A stretch of DNA of 64,000 nucleotides from Pseudotabrizicola algicola (GTDB lineage: Bacteria; Pseudomonadota; Alphaproteobacteria; Rhodobacterales; Rhodobacteraceae): NCBI RefSeq assembly GCF_010915705.1, contig NZ_JAAIKE010000002.1, forward strand, positions 558,001-622,000, given 5' to 3'. Below are positions 24,844 through 34,326 of the stretch, piece by piece. Numbering within the stretch: position 1 is the first letter of the stretch; each line of letters opens with the position of its first letter. The notes under the pieces are model-generated. The model made no database searches and had not been told where the DNA came from. It worked only from the letters and a program-made list of their open reading frames with translations. A program made the position numbers and the translations under genes.

Positions 24844-24969
24844 GTTCGCGATCCTCTCTGATGCCGGAAGCACTTTGCAAAATCAGACTGACTTGAGAAA
24901 GCCTTGACGCGCAACCGTGCCAAACAGAGGATAAGGTCGAAACTGGGTGCGTTCTCAAAAAGGTGTATC

Positions 24970-26466
24970 ATGTCAAATTCAATCGGGATGATGGCTCCGG
25001 CAATTCTGGCAGCCTGTCTTGCCGCCCCGGCGATGGCGCAGGTCACGCCCGAAGAGGTTTGGCAGGGCTGGCAGAAGATGGGGGCCAGCTATGGTCAGGC
25101 GATCATCGCCGATCAGGTGGTGCGGGACGGCGACACTCTGGTCGTGTCGGGGATGAACCTCAGCATGGATCAGGACGGCGCCCAGATCGAAGGCAGCATT
25201 GATGAGGTGCGCTTTCGAGATCGGGGCGATGGCACCGTAGAAATAACCATGACCGACAGCTACGCCATCGACATGGCCCTCGCTTCAGATGATGGCACCA
25301 GCCAGAGCGTGACAATCACAATGACCCAACCCGGCATGACGCTGATTGCCGGGGGAAGCGCGACGCAAACATCATATGATTTCGATGCGCCGTCCGTCGA
25401 AATGGCAATGACCGTCACCGAAGATGCCGAGCCGCAGGCCGATGTGCAGGCAACCCTGACGGGACTTTCGGGCAAGTATCTGGTCGACACTCAAGAAAGC
25501 AGCACCGTTCTGGACAGCACCCTGGCGGTAGAGGGCCTGACTTTCGAGGTTGCGGCAGGAGATGACACGAACGGTGCCACGGTTGGCGGAACGCTCGAGG
25601 CACTGAAGATGGCGTCAAGCGGGACCTTCCTCGGGGTCGAAGCGATGGACGACGTCGCCCAGGCGCTTCGCGATGGTTTCTCCGCCAATACCGACTTCAG
25701 CTTTGGCAAGGGGAACTATTCTATAGATGTCCTTGAGGCGGGCGCGGCAAGCAAGATCGTCACGTCCAACGAGACAGGCCATTTCAGGCTGGCGATGAAT
25801 GAAGGCGGCCTGCAATACGGAGCGGGCGGCACAGGTGTGGCGATGACGATCACAGGGGGAGATATTCCCTTTCCGGAGGTGAAGCTGACCTATGCAGAAG
25901 CCTCGTTCGATTTTCTGATGCCGCTGCTGGCGTCCGATACTCCCACGGATTTCAGCTTCCTGACCCGAATTGTCGATCTGACGGTTTCTGATGAAATATG
26001 GGCAATGTTCGACCCCACGGTTGCCCTGCCCCGCGCGCCCGCGACCCTTGTTCTTGACACCAAGGGTAAGGTGAGGCTGACGTCGGATCTGGTGGATGAA
26101 GAAGAAATGGCTGCGCTTGGCGAAGCGGCGCCGGGCGAAATTCACGCGCTGGATCTGACTGATCTGACAGTGAAATTCGCCGGGGCAGAGCTGAACGGCA
26201 CCGGGGCCATGACCTTTGACAACAGTGACACAACTTCGTTTGATGGCATCCCCGCCCCGACCGGCAAGATTGATCTGGTGATCCGTGGTGGCAACGCCTT
26301 GCTTGACAAGCTGGTCACCATGGGGGTGATCCCGCAAGATCAGGCGATGGGCACGCGCATGATGATCGCGATGTTTGCCAAGCCGGGCGAAGGCACGGAT
26401 GTGCTGAACTCATCTCTCGAATTCCGAGACAAGGCCTTCTTTGCGAACGGCCAGCGGCTCAAGTAA
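24970..26466 (+). CDS. DUF2125 domain-containing exported protein
   Basis: A 498-residue protein with a signal peptide (residues 1-22, cleavage after AMA). The rest is a long beta-rich chain matching the DUF2125 type found in alphaproteobacteria (VTPEEVWQGWQKMG at the mature start). It is acidic and has no catalytic motif that I can identify. The start is ATG 24970. Function unknown; a periplasmic or outer-membrane-related role is likely from the signal peptide. Confidence 0.78.
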   Translation: MSNSIGMMAPAILAACLAAPAMAQVTPEEVWQGWQKMGASYGQAIIADQVVRDGDTLVVSGMNLSMDQDGAQIEGSIDEVRFRDRGDGTVEITMTDSYAIDMALASDDGTSQSVTITMTQPGMTLIAGGSATQTSYDFDAPSVEMAMTVTEDAEPQADVQATLTGLSGKYLVDTQESSTVLDSTLAVEGLTFEVAAGDDTNGATVGGTLEALKMASSGTFLGVEAMDDVAQALRDGFSANTDFSFGKGNYSIDVLEAGAASKIVTSNETGHFRLAMNEGGLQYGAGGTGVAMTITGGDIPFPEVKLTYAEASFDFLMPLLASDTPTDFSFLTRIVDLTVSDEIWAMFDPTVALPRAPATLVLDTKGKVRLTSDLVDEEEMAALGEAAPGEIHALDLTDLTVKFAGAELNGTGAMTFDNSDTTSFDGIPAPTGKIDLVIRGGNALLDKLVTMGVIPQDQAMGTRMMIAMFAKPGEGTDVLNSSLEFRDKAFFANGQRLK

Positions 26467-26480
26467 CCGCTCGCGCGCAT

Positions 26481-26513
26481 GGAGCGGCCCCCGGCAGGTG
26501 TGGGGGCCGTTCC
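26481..26513 (+). terminator. hairpin after the DUF2125 gene
   Basis: Arms 26481-26492 and 26502-26513 form a 12-bp stem with one G-T pair and a 9-nt loop (GGCAGGTGT). It lies 15 bp after the stop codon. There is no following T-run, so termination may be partial or the hairpin may protect the 3' end. Confidence 0.5.
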
Positions 26514-26589
26514 ATGCCGTGACGCTCGCGACTTGCGCGAAGGGGCATGACGGATTACCTCGACCACAGCACAGTGCAAGGAACCCGAC

Positions 26590-27930
26590 ATGACCGATCT
26601 TTCGCGCCTGACCGAAGCCCTTTTGTCTGCGGCCCGTCGCGCCGGGGCGGATCAGGCCGATGCACTCGCGATGGGCGGCACATCGCTGTCGATCGATATT
26701 CGTGCGGGCAAGCTGGAGCAGGCGGAACGGTCCGAAGGAACCGAGATCGGGCTGCGCGTCTTGATCGGCGGACGGCAGGCCTGCGTTTCGGCTTCAGATG
26801 TTTCCGATGCAACAATTGCGGCCTTGGCCGAGCGCGCGGTGGCAATGGCGCGCGAAGCCCCAGCCGATCCTTATGCGGGGTTGGCTGATCCCGATCAGAT
26901 TGCACGCGACTGGAATCTCGATGCGCTTGAACTGGCCGACCCAGCGCCTGAGCCGGGTGCGGCGGAGCTGGAGGCCGCTGCACGCCGGGTCGAAGCCGCC
27001 GCGATGCAGAGCGCAGGCATCAGCCAGGTCGAAGCATCGGCCAGCTACTCCAGACGCGCCATGCATCTTGCAGCGTCAAACGGGTTCTCGGGCGGTTATG
27101 GCCGCACCTCCCATTCGCTTTCTGCTGTTGCCTTCACCGGCGAAGGCACCGCAATGGAACGAGACTGGGCTGCCGAGGGCCGCATCTATGCCAGTGACAT
27201 GCCAGCCGCCGAAGGGATCGGACAATTGGCAAGCGAGCGCGCCTTGCAGCGGGCAGGCGCCGTGCGGCCAAAGACGGGAACCTATCCTGTCTTGTTTGAC
27301 GAGCGGGTGGCCTCCAGCCTGATCGGCCACTTGCTCTCGGCTACCAATGGTGCGGCAATTGCGCGGGGCGCATCCTGGTTGCGCGATGCCCTGGGACAGC
27401 AGGTGCTGCCCTCGCATCTTTCGGTAATCGAAGACCCGCACCGGGTCCGGATCGGGTCAAGCCGCCCCTTTGATGCCGAGGGTCTGCCGACCCGACGCCG
27501 CATGATCGTTGAGAATGGCGTGTTGACCGGGTGGACGCTGGATCTGGCAACGGGCCGCAAGCTCGGGATGCCATCGACGGGCAATGCTGCGCGGGAGGCA
27601 TCTTCCCCGCCCTCACCCTCCACAAGCAACATCGACCTGACCCCCGGCCAGTTCACGCGGGATGATCTGATTGCGCAGATGGGGACCGGACTTTTGGTAA
27701 CCTCGATGATCGGCTCGACGATCAGCCCGACCACGGGCGATTATTCGCGGGGTGCCGCAGGGTTCTGGGTGGAAAACGGGGCCATTCAGTATCCGGTAAA
27801 TGAATGCACCATCGCGGGAAATCTGCGAGAGATGCTGTTGCGCATCATCCCTGCCAATGACGCGCGCGTGCATCTTTCAACACGGGTTCCATCGCTGCTG
27901 ATTGACGGGATGACCCTTGCCGGGGTCTGA
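26590..27930 (+). CDS. pmbA: TldE/PmbA-family metalloprotease component
   Basis: A 446-residue TldE-type protein. TldE forms a heterodimer with TldD that degrades unfolded peptides and matures some modified peptides; TldE itself carries no active-site metal. Family segments are visible: GTEIGLRVLIGGR at about 50-62, SSPPSPSTSNIDLTPG, GLLVTSMIGSTI and PVNECTIAGNL. No tldD is in the window. It overlaps the CysQ-like gene by 14 bp at its 3' end. Confidence 0.9.
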   Translation: MTDLSRLTEALLSAARRAGADQADALAMGGTSLSIDIRAGKLEQAERSEGTEIGLRVLIGGRQACVSASDVSDATIAALAERAVAMAREAPADPYAGLADPDQIARDWNLDALELADPAPEPGAAELEAAARRVEAAAMQSAGISQVEASASYSRRAMHLAASNGFSGGYGRTSHSLSAVAFTGEGTAMERDWAAEGRIYASDMPAAEGIGQLASERALQRAGAVRPKTGTYPVLFDERVASSLIGHLLSATNGAAIARGASWLRDALGQQVLPSHLSVIEDPHRVRIGSSRPFDAEGLPTRRRMIVENGVLTGWTLDLATGRKLGMPSTGNAAREASSPPSPSTSNIDLTPGQFTRDDLIAQMGTGLLVTSMIGSTISPTTGDYSRGAAGFWVENGAIQYPVNECTIAGNLREMLLRIIPANDARVHLSTRVPSLLIDGMTLAGV

Positions 27931-28687
27931 CCTTTCACTGTTGGCAGAGGCCGCCCGCGCTGCGGGCGACATCGCCATGCGGTTCTGGCGGCGCAGTCCG
28001 CAGGTCTGGGACAAAGGCGGCGATCATGGCCCGGTGACAGAGGCCGATCTTGCGGTCAATGACATGCTCAGACAGCGGCTTTTGTCCGCGCGGCCGGATT
28101 ATGGCTGGCTTTCGGAAGAAACCCCCGACTCTGGCGGCAGGCTGTCTGCGCGGCGCATTTTCATCTTGGACCCGATTGACGGCACGCGCGCCTTCGTCGC
28201 CGGAGAAGACAATTTTGCGGTTTCCATCGCTGTTGCCGAAGCAGGACGCGTGATTGCGGGGGCTGTGATGATGCCAGCCAAAGACAGGCTTTACACCGCC
28301 GAAGTCGGGGGGCACGCGCTTTGCAACGGCGCCACGATCAAGGCCGGAACGCGCACCGATCTGGTGGGGTCAAATCTTCTGGCGACCAAGGCAAACATGG
28401 AACCCGCGCATTGGCCCGGCGGCGTGCCGGAATTGCGGCGCAGTTTCCGAACGTCTCTTGCCTATCGGCTGTGCCTCTCTGCCGAAGGCCGTTACGACGG
28501 CATGATCACATTTCGCGATACATGGGAATGGGACATCGCTGCGGGAAGCCTGATCTGCGAATGCGCAGGGGCGCGGGTGACGGACCGGAGCGGCACGGCG
28601 CTGCGCTTCAACTCGCCAGAGGCGATGACAAAGGGCGTCATCGCGACCAACCCCGCGCTGCATCGGGCCATCATGGCGCGTCTGTAA
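27917..28687 (+). CDS. inositol-monophosphatase-family protein, CysQ-like
   Basis: A 256-residue lithium-sensitive phosphatase-family protein. Metal-binding motifs are present: WLSEETPDS at about 64-72, LDPIDGTRAFVAG at about 85-97, and WEWDIAAGSLI at about 203-213. It resembles CysQ, which hydrolyses 3'-phosphoadenosine 5'-phosphate, but histidinol-phosphatase or inositol-phosphatase activity cannot be excluded. The start is TTG 27917, inside the end of pmbA. Confidence 0.82.
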   Translation: MPGSDLSLLAEAARAAGDIAMRFWRRSPQVWDKGGDHGPVTEADLAVNDMLRQRLLSARPDYGWLSEETPDSGGRLSARRIFILDPIDGTRAFVAGEDNFAVSIAVAEAGRVIAGAVMMPAKDRLYTAEVGGHALCNGATIKAGTRTDLVGSNLLATKANMEPAHWPGGVPELRRSFRTSLAYRLCLSAEGRYDGMITFRDTWEWDIAAGSLICECAGARVTDRSGTALRFNSPEAMTKGVIATNPALHRAIMARL

Positions 28688-28714
28688 AAAAGGGGAAAGC
28701 CGCAGCTTCCCCCC
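28686..28714 (-). terminator. intrinsic terminator of the DEAD-box helicase gene
   Basis: On the minus strand GGGGAAGC, a TGCG loop and GCTTTCCCC (one bulged A on the plus strand) are followed by six T's. It is 25 bp beyond the helicase stop. Read on the plus strand it ends the convergent cysQ transcript, with CGTTTTC after the stem, so it probably works both ways. Confidence 0.85.
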
Positions 28715-28738
28715 GTTTTCCAAGTTACGCGCTCCCGT

Positions 28739-31027
28739 TCAGCGCTTGGCGCCCTTTGGCGGCACAAACCGCTTGGATGTGTCCTTTGCATCGGCGCGCG
28801 GCCGTGCAGGGCCATCCGATTTGCGCGTGAAGGGCTTCTTGCTGTCGGCTCCAGCCGATTTGAAGCCTGCCGACTTGAAGCCAGCGGGCTTGCCCGCAGG
28901 TTTTCCCTCGCGCTTGGCATAAGGACGCGCCTCATCTCCCTTGGGGGCATAGGTGCGCTTTTCCGCACGGTCGCCTTCGGCCTTGGGCTTATAGCCGGTG
29001 CCCTCGGCAGCGTGGCTCTTGAACCCCGCGGCACGGGCCGGCTTGTCGGCGCTGCCGCCAAAAGACTTGTAGCCCGCCGATTTGAACTTTGCCCCGCCCG
29101 CCGGAGCGTCTTCGCGCTTGGCATAGGGTTTGCGCTCGCCACCTTCGCGAGGCGCATAGGGTTTGCGATCACCGTCTTCGCGCTTGGCATAGGGCTTGCG
29201 CTCGGCAGCAGCGTCGCGAGGCGCATAAGGCTTGCGCTCGGCGGCGGCAGGGCGGGGCGCATAGGGCTTTTCTTCGCGCGGGGTGTAGGGTTTGCGCTCG
29301 GCGTCATCGCGTTTGACATAGGGCTTGCGCGCCGGGGCAGGAGCCGAAACGATCGCCTCGTCTTCCACCACACGCGGGGCTTTCGGTTTGTAGGCCGGGC
29401 GGTCTTCGCGTTGTGGGCGGGGCGCACGCTCGGGCCGATCAAGGCTAGGCTCACCCTCCATGCGCGACATGGTCAAACCCGGCTCCAGTTCAAGCTGCCC
29501 GCCAAAGCGGCCCGCAAGCGGTTCCGCGATCTGGACGAAGGTCACGTCCTCTTTCACCCGGATTGCGCCGATGCCATCCTTGGAGATGCCCGCGCCGTCA
29601 CAGATCTTGGGCAGAATCCAGCGCGCCTCGGCGCGGCCCGAATGACCAACCGACAGGCTGAACCAGACCGAAGGCCCGAACTCGCCGCGTTCACGCGGGG
29701 CAGCGGCGGGCGGAGGCGGCAAGCTGTCTGACAGCACTTCGGGCGCGGAACGACCTTCACGCCACAGCCTGATGAAGGCAGCGGCGGTTTGCTCGGCCCC
29801 GAACTTTTCAATCAGGGTCGTCACCATTTCCTGTTCGTCGCCAATCGCTTCGGCCAAGGCGGGGTGTTCCAGAATGCGCTGGTCATCCTTGGCCTGCACT
29901 TCTTCGGCGCTGGGGGCCTTGACCCAGTCGGCGACGACCTTGGCACCAGCCAAAAGGCGCTGCGCCTTCTTGGCTTCCGCAGGCACGACGATAAGCGCGG
30001 ACACGCCCTTGTTTCCGGCACGCCCCGTCCGTCCGGAGCGGTGCAGCAGCGTTTCGCTGTTCGAGGGCAGATCAGCGTGGATCACCAGTTCCAACCCCGG
30101 CAGGTCAATCCCGCGCGCAGCCACATCGGTGGCGATACAAACCCGCGCCCGCCCATCGCGCAGGGACTGCAGGGCATGGGTGCGTTCCTGTTGCGACAGC
30201 TCACCCGAGAGCGCCACGACCTGAAAGCCGCGGTTCGTCATACGGGCCATCAGGTGGTTCACGTTCATACGGGTCTTGCAGAACACGATCGCCGTCGGCG
30301 CATCGTAATAGCGCAGCACGTTGAAAATGGCGTGCTCGCGGTCGCGCGCGGCCACCGACATTGCGCGATACTTGATATCGGCATGCTGCTTTGTTTCGCC
30401 CTTCGCGACAATTCGCATGGCATCACGCTGAAAGGTGCGTGCCAGCGTTTCAATTTCTTTTGGGACGGTGGCCGAAAACATCAGCGTGCGGCGATCTTCC
30501 GGCGCGGCCCCCAGAATGAATTCCAGATCTTCGGCAAAGCCCAGATCCAGCATCTCATCGGCTTCGTCCAGCACCGTCGCCCGGCAGAACGACAGGTCAA
30601 GCGAGCCACGTTCGATATGGTCGCGCAAGCGGCCCGGCGTGCCGACAACGATGTGCGCGCCCCGGTCAAGAGCACGTTTTTCCGTGCGGTAGTCCATACC
30701 GCCGACACAGGACGCAATCTGCGCACCTGCGACGCCATACAGCCATTCCAGCTCGCGCTTGACCTGCAAGGCCAGTTCGCGCGTCGGAGCCACAACCAGC
30801 GCAATCGGCTTGTCTGCATAGAGCAGACGGTCAGACCCAGCGAGGATTTCCGGCGCGATTGCCAGACCGAAGGCAACCGTCTTGCCCGACCCGGTCTGAG
30901 CCGAAACCAGCAGATCACGCCCTTCGACGCCTTCTGCCAGAACGGCTTGTTGCACTGCCGTAAGGGCTTCATAGCCCTTGGCTTCCAAAGCCTGCGCCAG
31001 CGGCGCGGCCACGTTCATATCGATCAT
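28739..31027 (-). CDS. DEAD-box RNA helicase with basic repetitive tail
   Basis: A 762-residue RNA helicase. Core: motif I AQTGSGKT, motif II DEAD in VLDEADEMLD, motif III SAT, and motif VI HRSGRTGRAG, over residues 1-375. A DbpA-type RNA-binding domain follows at about 475-550 (DGAGISKDGIGAIRV). The last 200 residues are Lys/Arg/Pro/Tyr-rich with seven KPY repeats. Such proteins remodel ribosomal RNA or mRNA, often in the cold. The start is uncertain: ATG 31027 is preferred; 31054 and 31018 are also in frame. Ends at a strong terminator. Confidence 0.9.
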   Translation of the reverse strand: MIDMNVAAPLAQALEAKGYEALTAVQQAVLAEGVEGRDLLVSAQTGSGKTVAFGLAIAPEILAGSDRLLYADKPIALVVAPTRELALQVKRELEWLYGVAGAQIASCVGGMDYRTEKRALDRGAHIVVGTPGRLRDHIERGSLDLSFCRATVLDEADEMLDLGFAEDLEFILGAAPEDRRTLMFSATVPKEIETLARTFQRDAMRIVAKGETKQHADIKYRAMSVAARDREHAIFNVLRYYDAPTAIVFCKTRMNVNHLMARMTNRGFQVVALSGELSQQERTHALQSLRDGRARVCIATDVAARGIDLPGLELVIHADLPSNSETLLHRSGRTGRAGNKGVSALIVVPAEAKKAQRLLAGAKVVADWVKAPSAEEVQAKDDQRILEHPALAEAIGDEQEMVTTLIEKFGAEQTAAAFIRLWREGRSAPEVLSDSLPPPPAAAPRERGEFGPSVWFSLSVGHSGRAEARWILPKICDGAGISKDGIGAIRVKEDVTFVQIAEPLAGRFGGQLELEPGLTMSRMEGEPSLDRPERAPRPQREDRPAYKPKAPRVVEDEAIVSAPAPARKPYVKRDDAERKPYTPREEKPYAPRPAAAERKPYAPRDAAAERKPYAKREDGDRKPYAPREGGERKPYAKREDAPAGGAKFKSAGYKSFGGSADKPARAAGFKSHAAEGTGYKPKAEGDRAEKRTYAPKGDEARPYAKREGKPAGKPAGFKSAGFKSAGADSKKPFTRKSDGPARPRADAKDTSKRFVPPKGAKR
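29113..29330 (-). repeat. tandem repeat coding for RKPYAPR/KPYAKR units
   Basis: Seven copies of a KPYxxR unit (RKPYAPR or RKPYAKR, 10-14 residues apart) are encoded in the helicase tail. The nucleotide copies are close (gcgcttggcatagggtttgcg recurring), so the array could change in copy number. RPYAKR and RTYAPK variants follow nearer the C-terminus. Confidence 0.8.
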
Positions 31028-31213
31028 TCTGTGTTCCAAAAAGGAGGATGCCATCGCATCCGTGAAGCCCTGTACGGCGCCTTCTTTCCCTTTTGGCCGC
31101 GGGCCTCCTCGCCCACGAGCCCCCGGAATCCTCGGGCCGACTTGGGGTCCATAGCGGAAACAGGCCCCGATGTATAGCCTGTCTTGCGCCGCTCTCATGT
31201 TTCAGGCGATGGA

Positions 31214-32593
31214 ATGCCGCGCTCCATTTTCTTGAAGCGGATGTTTCCGCGTTGCCTCGGGGCTTGCTTGACCCGACAGTCGCCCCGAAAGGTTGGGCAG
31301 CAGATGCACGGAAGGCACGTCAAACAAGGCCAAGCGAACCCCGGCGAGGCTGATGCGCTTGCCGCAACCGTAGGCGCGATGCTCGCCGAACTCGAAGCAG
31401 AGCGCGAGCCTGCGGCACAGCGCCTCGCGCGCGAGCTTGACGGGTTCAGCGGCGAGATCGTGGTATCAGACGAGGCAATTGCCGCAGCCTGCGCGCGCGT
31501 GCCGCAATCGCTCAAAGATGATATCGCCTATGCCCATGAAAACATTTCACGCTTTGCACAGGCCCAGCGGGACAGCATTCGCGAAACCGAAATCGAATTG
31601 CGCCCCGGGCTCATCGCGGGCCAGCGTCTTATACCGGTGCAGGCCGCGGGCTGCTACATTCCGGGGGGACGTTACAGCCATATCGCCAGTGCGATGATGA
31701 CGGTCACCACGGCGCGTATAGCGGGTGTTCCGCACATCGCCGCCGTGTCACCGCCGCGCAGCGACGCTGTATCCGGCATACCCGATGCAATTCTTTATAC
31801 GCTGCACCATTGCGGCGCAGATCGCATTCTTGCGCTTGGCGGAATTCAAGGCATCGCCGCGATGGCCTTCGGGCTGTTTGGCCTCCCTCGGGCCGATATT
31901 CTGGTCGGCCCCGGCAACCAGTATGTGGCCGAAGCCAAGCGCCTCCTGTTTGGCCGCATCGGCATCGACATGGTGGCCGGACCCACCGATTCCCTGATTA
32001 TCGCCGATGCAGGTGCAGACGCATTGACCGTGGCATGGGATCTGATCGGGCAGGCAGAGCATGGGGCCAATTCTCCGGTCTGGCTTGTCACCGACTGCCC
32101 CGCGCTGGCGGCTGAAGTGGCACGCCTTGCGCCACTCTGCGCAGCCGAGTTGCCGCAACCCAACCGTAGCGCCGCCGAAGCGGCGTGGTCAAAGCTTGGC
32201 GAAATCATCCTCTGCCCGTCACGCGAGGCCATGGCCGCCGAGGCAGACCGGATCGCCCCCGAACATCTTCATGTGCAGGCCGCTGATCTGGACTGGTGGA
32301 AATCACGGCTGACCAGCTATGGCTCGCTGTTCCTTGGCGCAGAAACAACGGTCGCCTTTGGAGACAAGGCAGCGGGCACCAACCATGTGCTGCCTACATC
32401 CGGGGCCGCGCGGTATACCGGGGGGCTTTCGGTGCATAAGTTTCTGAAAACCGTCACATGGCAGCGCGTCACACCCGAGGCACTTCCAAGGCTTGCCGCT
32501 GTCACCGCCAATATCAGCCGCTTTGAAGGGATGGAGGGGCATGCCAGAACCGCCGACATCCGTCTTGCAAAGCACCTTGTTCTGCCGACCTGA
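31214..32593 (+). CDS. HisD-family dehydrogenase, HpsN-like
   Basis: A histidinol-dehydrogenase-family protein of about 459 residues. It has GPGNQYVAEAKR, the zinc-ligand segment QAEHGANSP, and the base pair E-H in IAPEHLHVQ. The C-terminal segment RYTGGLSVHKFLKTVTWQR is like HpsN, the NAD-dependent dehydrogenase that oxidises dihydroxypropanesulfonate or sulfolactate, rather than biosynthetic HisD. No other his genes are near and a CuyA-like gene follows 69 bp later. Start is uncertain: ATG 31214, 31241 and 31304 are all possible. Confidence 0.78.
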   Translation: MPRSIFLKRMFPRCLGACLTRQSPRKVGQQMHGRHVKQGQANPGEADALAATVGAMLAELEAEREPAAQRLARELDGFSGEIVVSDEAIAAACARVPQSLKDDIAYAHENISRFAQAQRDSIRETEIELRPGLIAGQRLIPVQAAGCYIPGGRYSHIASAMMTVTTARIAGVPHIAAVSPPRSDAVSGIPDAILYTLHHCGADRILALGGIQGIAAMAFGLFGLPRADILVGPGNQYVAEAKRLLFGRIGIDMVAGPTDSLIIADAGADALTVAWDLIGQAEHGANSPVWLVTDCPALAAEVARLAPLCAAELPQPNRSAAEAAWSKLGEIILCPSREAMAAEADRIAPEHLHVQAADLDWWKSRLTSYGSLFLGAETTVAFGDKAAGTNHVLPTSGAARYTGGLSVHKFLKTVTWQRVTPEALPRLAAVTANISRFEGMEGHARTADIRLAKHLVLPT

Positions 32594-32662
32594 CCTGCCC
32601 CAAATGGCATAGGCCTCAGGCTTTCGCGCCTTGTGGCCGTGTTTCAAACGAAAGAGCGCCCC

Positions 32663-33664
32663 ATGCAGCTTTCCCGCTTTCCCCGCATACGCCTCGGCCA
32701 TCTGCCCACCCCGCTGGAGCCGATGCCCCGCCTGACCGCCCTGCTGGGCGGGCCGGAACTTTGGATCAAGCGCGACGATTGCACGGGGCTTTCCACGGGT
32801 GGCAACAAGACACGAAAGCTGGAATTCCTGATGGCCGAGGCGCTCGAGCAAGGTGCCGACATGGTGCTGACCCAAGGCGCCACGCAGTCGAACCATGCCC
32901 GGCAAACCGCAGCGGCTGCAGCAAAGCTGGGGCTGGACTGCCATATCCTGCTTGAAGACCGCACCGGCTATAACGAACCCAACTACCGGATGAACGGAAA
33001 CGTGCTGCTGGATGTGCTGCATGGTGCCACAATGGAACACCGCGGGCCGGGGCTGGACATGCATGCAGAGCTTTTGGCGGTGGCAGAGACGTTTCGTGCC
33101 AAAGGCCGCCGCCCCTATGTCATTCCGGGCGGCGGATCGAACCCGACGGGGGCGCTTGGCTATGTGAATTGCGCATTGGAGCTTCTGGGGCAGATGGTGG
33201 ATCGGGGCATCAGTTTTGACCACATGGTGACAGCGACCGGATCGGCCGGAACCCATGCCGGCCTGATCGTCGGCCTGAAGGCCCTGAACGCGCAACTGCC
33301 CCTTCTGGGCATCGGTGTGCGCGCGCCGAAAGAAAAGCAGGAAGAGAACGTATTCAAACTCGCGCAAGCCACCGAGGAAAAGATCGGCACGCAAGGCATG
33401 GTCAAGCGGGAGGATGTGGTCGCAAACTGTGACTATATCGGCCAGGGCTACGGGATTCCGGCGGAAAGCACGTTGGAGGCGATCGATCTTTTTGCGCGGC
33501 AAGAGGCGATCTTGCTTGATCCGGTCTATTCCGGAAAGGGGGCAGCGGGCCTGATAGACCTCATCCGCAAAGGGCATTTCAAAGCCGGTGAAAGGGTGGT
33601 CTTCTTGCACACTGGCGGTGCGATCGGCCTGACCGGTTATACCCACGTTTTGCGGCACGCATGA
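32663..33664 (+). CDS. PLP-dependent lyase, L-cysteate sulfo-lyase/D-cysteine desulfhydrase family
   Basis: A 333-residue PLP enzyme of the ACC-deaminase/D-cysteine-desulfhydrase family. The PLP lysine is in [11 protein letters not shown] (about 48-58), the phosphate-binding loop is [10 protein letters not shown], and [11 protein letters not shown] is near the C-terminus. [16 protein letters not shown] and [12 protein letters not shown] are also in CuyA as I recall it. With the HpsN-like gene upstream, L-cysteate sulfo-lyase (cysteate to pyruvate, sulfite and ammonium) is favoured over D-cysteine desulfhydrase. No sulfite exporter or sulfite oxidase gene is adjacent. Confidence 0.75.
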   Translation: MQLSRFPRIRLGHLPTPLEPMPRLTALLGGPELWIKRDDCTGLSTGGNKTRKLEFLMAEALEQGADMVLTQGATQSNHARQTAAAAAKLGLDCHILLEDRTGYNEPNYRMNGNVLLDVLHGATMEHRGPGLDMHAELLAVAETFRAKGRRPYVIPGGGSNPTGALGYVNCALELLGQMVDRGISFDHMVTATGSAGTHAGLIVGLKALNAQLPLLGIGVRAPKEKQEENVFKLAQATEEKIGTQGMVKREDVVANCDYIGQGYGIPAESTLEAIDLFARQEAILLDPVYSGKGAAGLIDLIRKGHFKAGERVVFLHTGGAIGLTGYTHVLRHA

Positions 33665-34323
33665 AAACCGTCGGCATCCTTGGCGGAATGGGGCCAGAGG
33701 CGACGGTCTTGCTGATGCAGAGACTGTTGCAGGCGGTGCCAGCCCAAGATGATGCCGACCACATTCCGCTGGTCGTGCATCAGAACCCCGCCGTCCCCAG
33801 CCGGATTGCCCGCCTGATCCACGGCAATGGCCCGGACCCGGGCCCCGTTCTGGCACAGATGGCCCGCGATCTGCAGGCGGCGGGGGCCGAGGCGCTTGCC
33901 ATGCCATGCAACACCGCGCATGCTTATGTGCAACAAATCCGATCCGCAACGCCCTTGCCCTTCCTCGACATGCGGGCCGCGACAATGGAGCGGCTGGGGA
34001 AGGGACGGGTCGGCATGCTCGCCTCGCCCGCGCTGCGCCTGTCGGGCGCGATCGACACCATGTTTGTTTCGGCTGGAATAGAGCCTGTTTGGCCCGAAGA
34101 TGAGGGGCCGACGCTTGCCCTGATCAGGCGCGTGAAGGCGGGACAGAGGGGCCGCGAAGAATTCACGCAGATGGCAAGGCTGGCGCAAGAGATGGTGCCA
34201 CGCTGCAATCATCTGCTGGTGGCCTGCACCGAGCTTTCCTTGCTGACTGCGGCAATCGAAGCAGAGTTCACAGATAGCCTTGACTGCCTGATCGCCGAAA
34301 TTTTGCGGTTTTCGCAGGCGTAG
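33661..34323 (+). CDS. Asp/Glu racemase family protein
   Basis: A 220-residue cofactor-independent racemase. The two catalytic cysteines are in MPCNTAH (about residue 81) and VACTELS (about 184), both present. [11 protein letters not shown] is the N-terminal signature of aspartate racemase. The ATG overlaps the lyase gene by 4 bp, so its substrate is likely a relative of the lyase substrate, for example D/L-cysteate, though aspartate itself cannot be excluded. Confidence 0.85.
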   Translation: MKTVGILGGMGPEATVLLMQRLLQAVPAQDDADHIPLVVHQNPAVPSRIARLIHGNGPDPGPVLAQMARDLQAAGAEALAMPCNTAHAYVQQIRSATPLPFLDMRAATMERLGKGRVGMLASPALRLSGAIDTMFVSAGIEPVWPEDEGPTLALIRRVKAGQRGREEFTQMARLAQEMVPRCNHLLVACTELSLLTAAIEAEFTDSLDCLIAEILRFSQA

Positions 34324-34326
34324 ACC

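Noticed and set aside
29789-31177. 462-codon open frame antisense to the DEAD-box helicase
   Set aside because: Lies across the conserved helicase core; no start signal or domain.
31214-32593. Biosynthetic hisD
   Set aside because: Family membership is clear, but no other histidine genes are near and the C-terminus resembles HpsN more closely.
32303-33985. 560-codon minus-strand open frame across the hpsN-like and cuyA-like genes
   Set aside because: Spans three real genes on the other strand and reads as Arg/His/Gly-rich shadow sequence.
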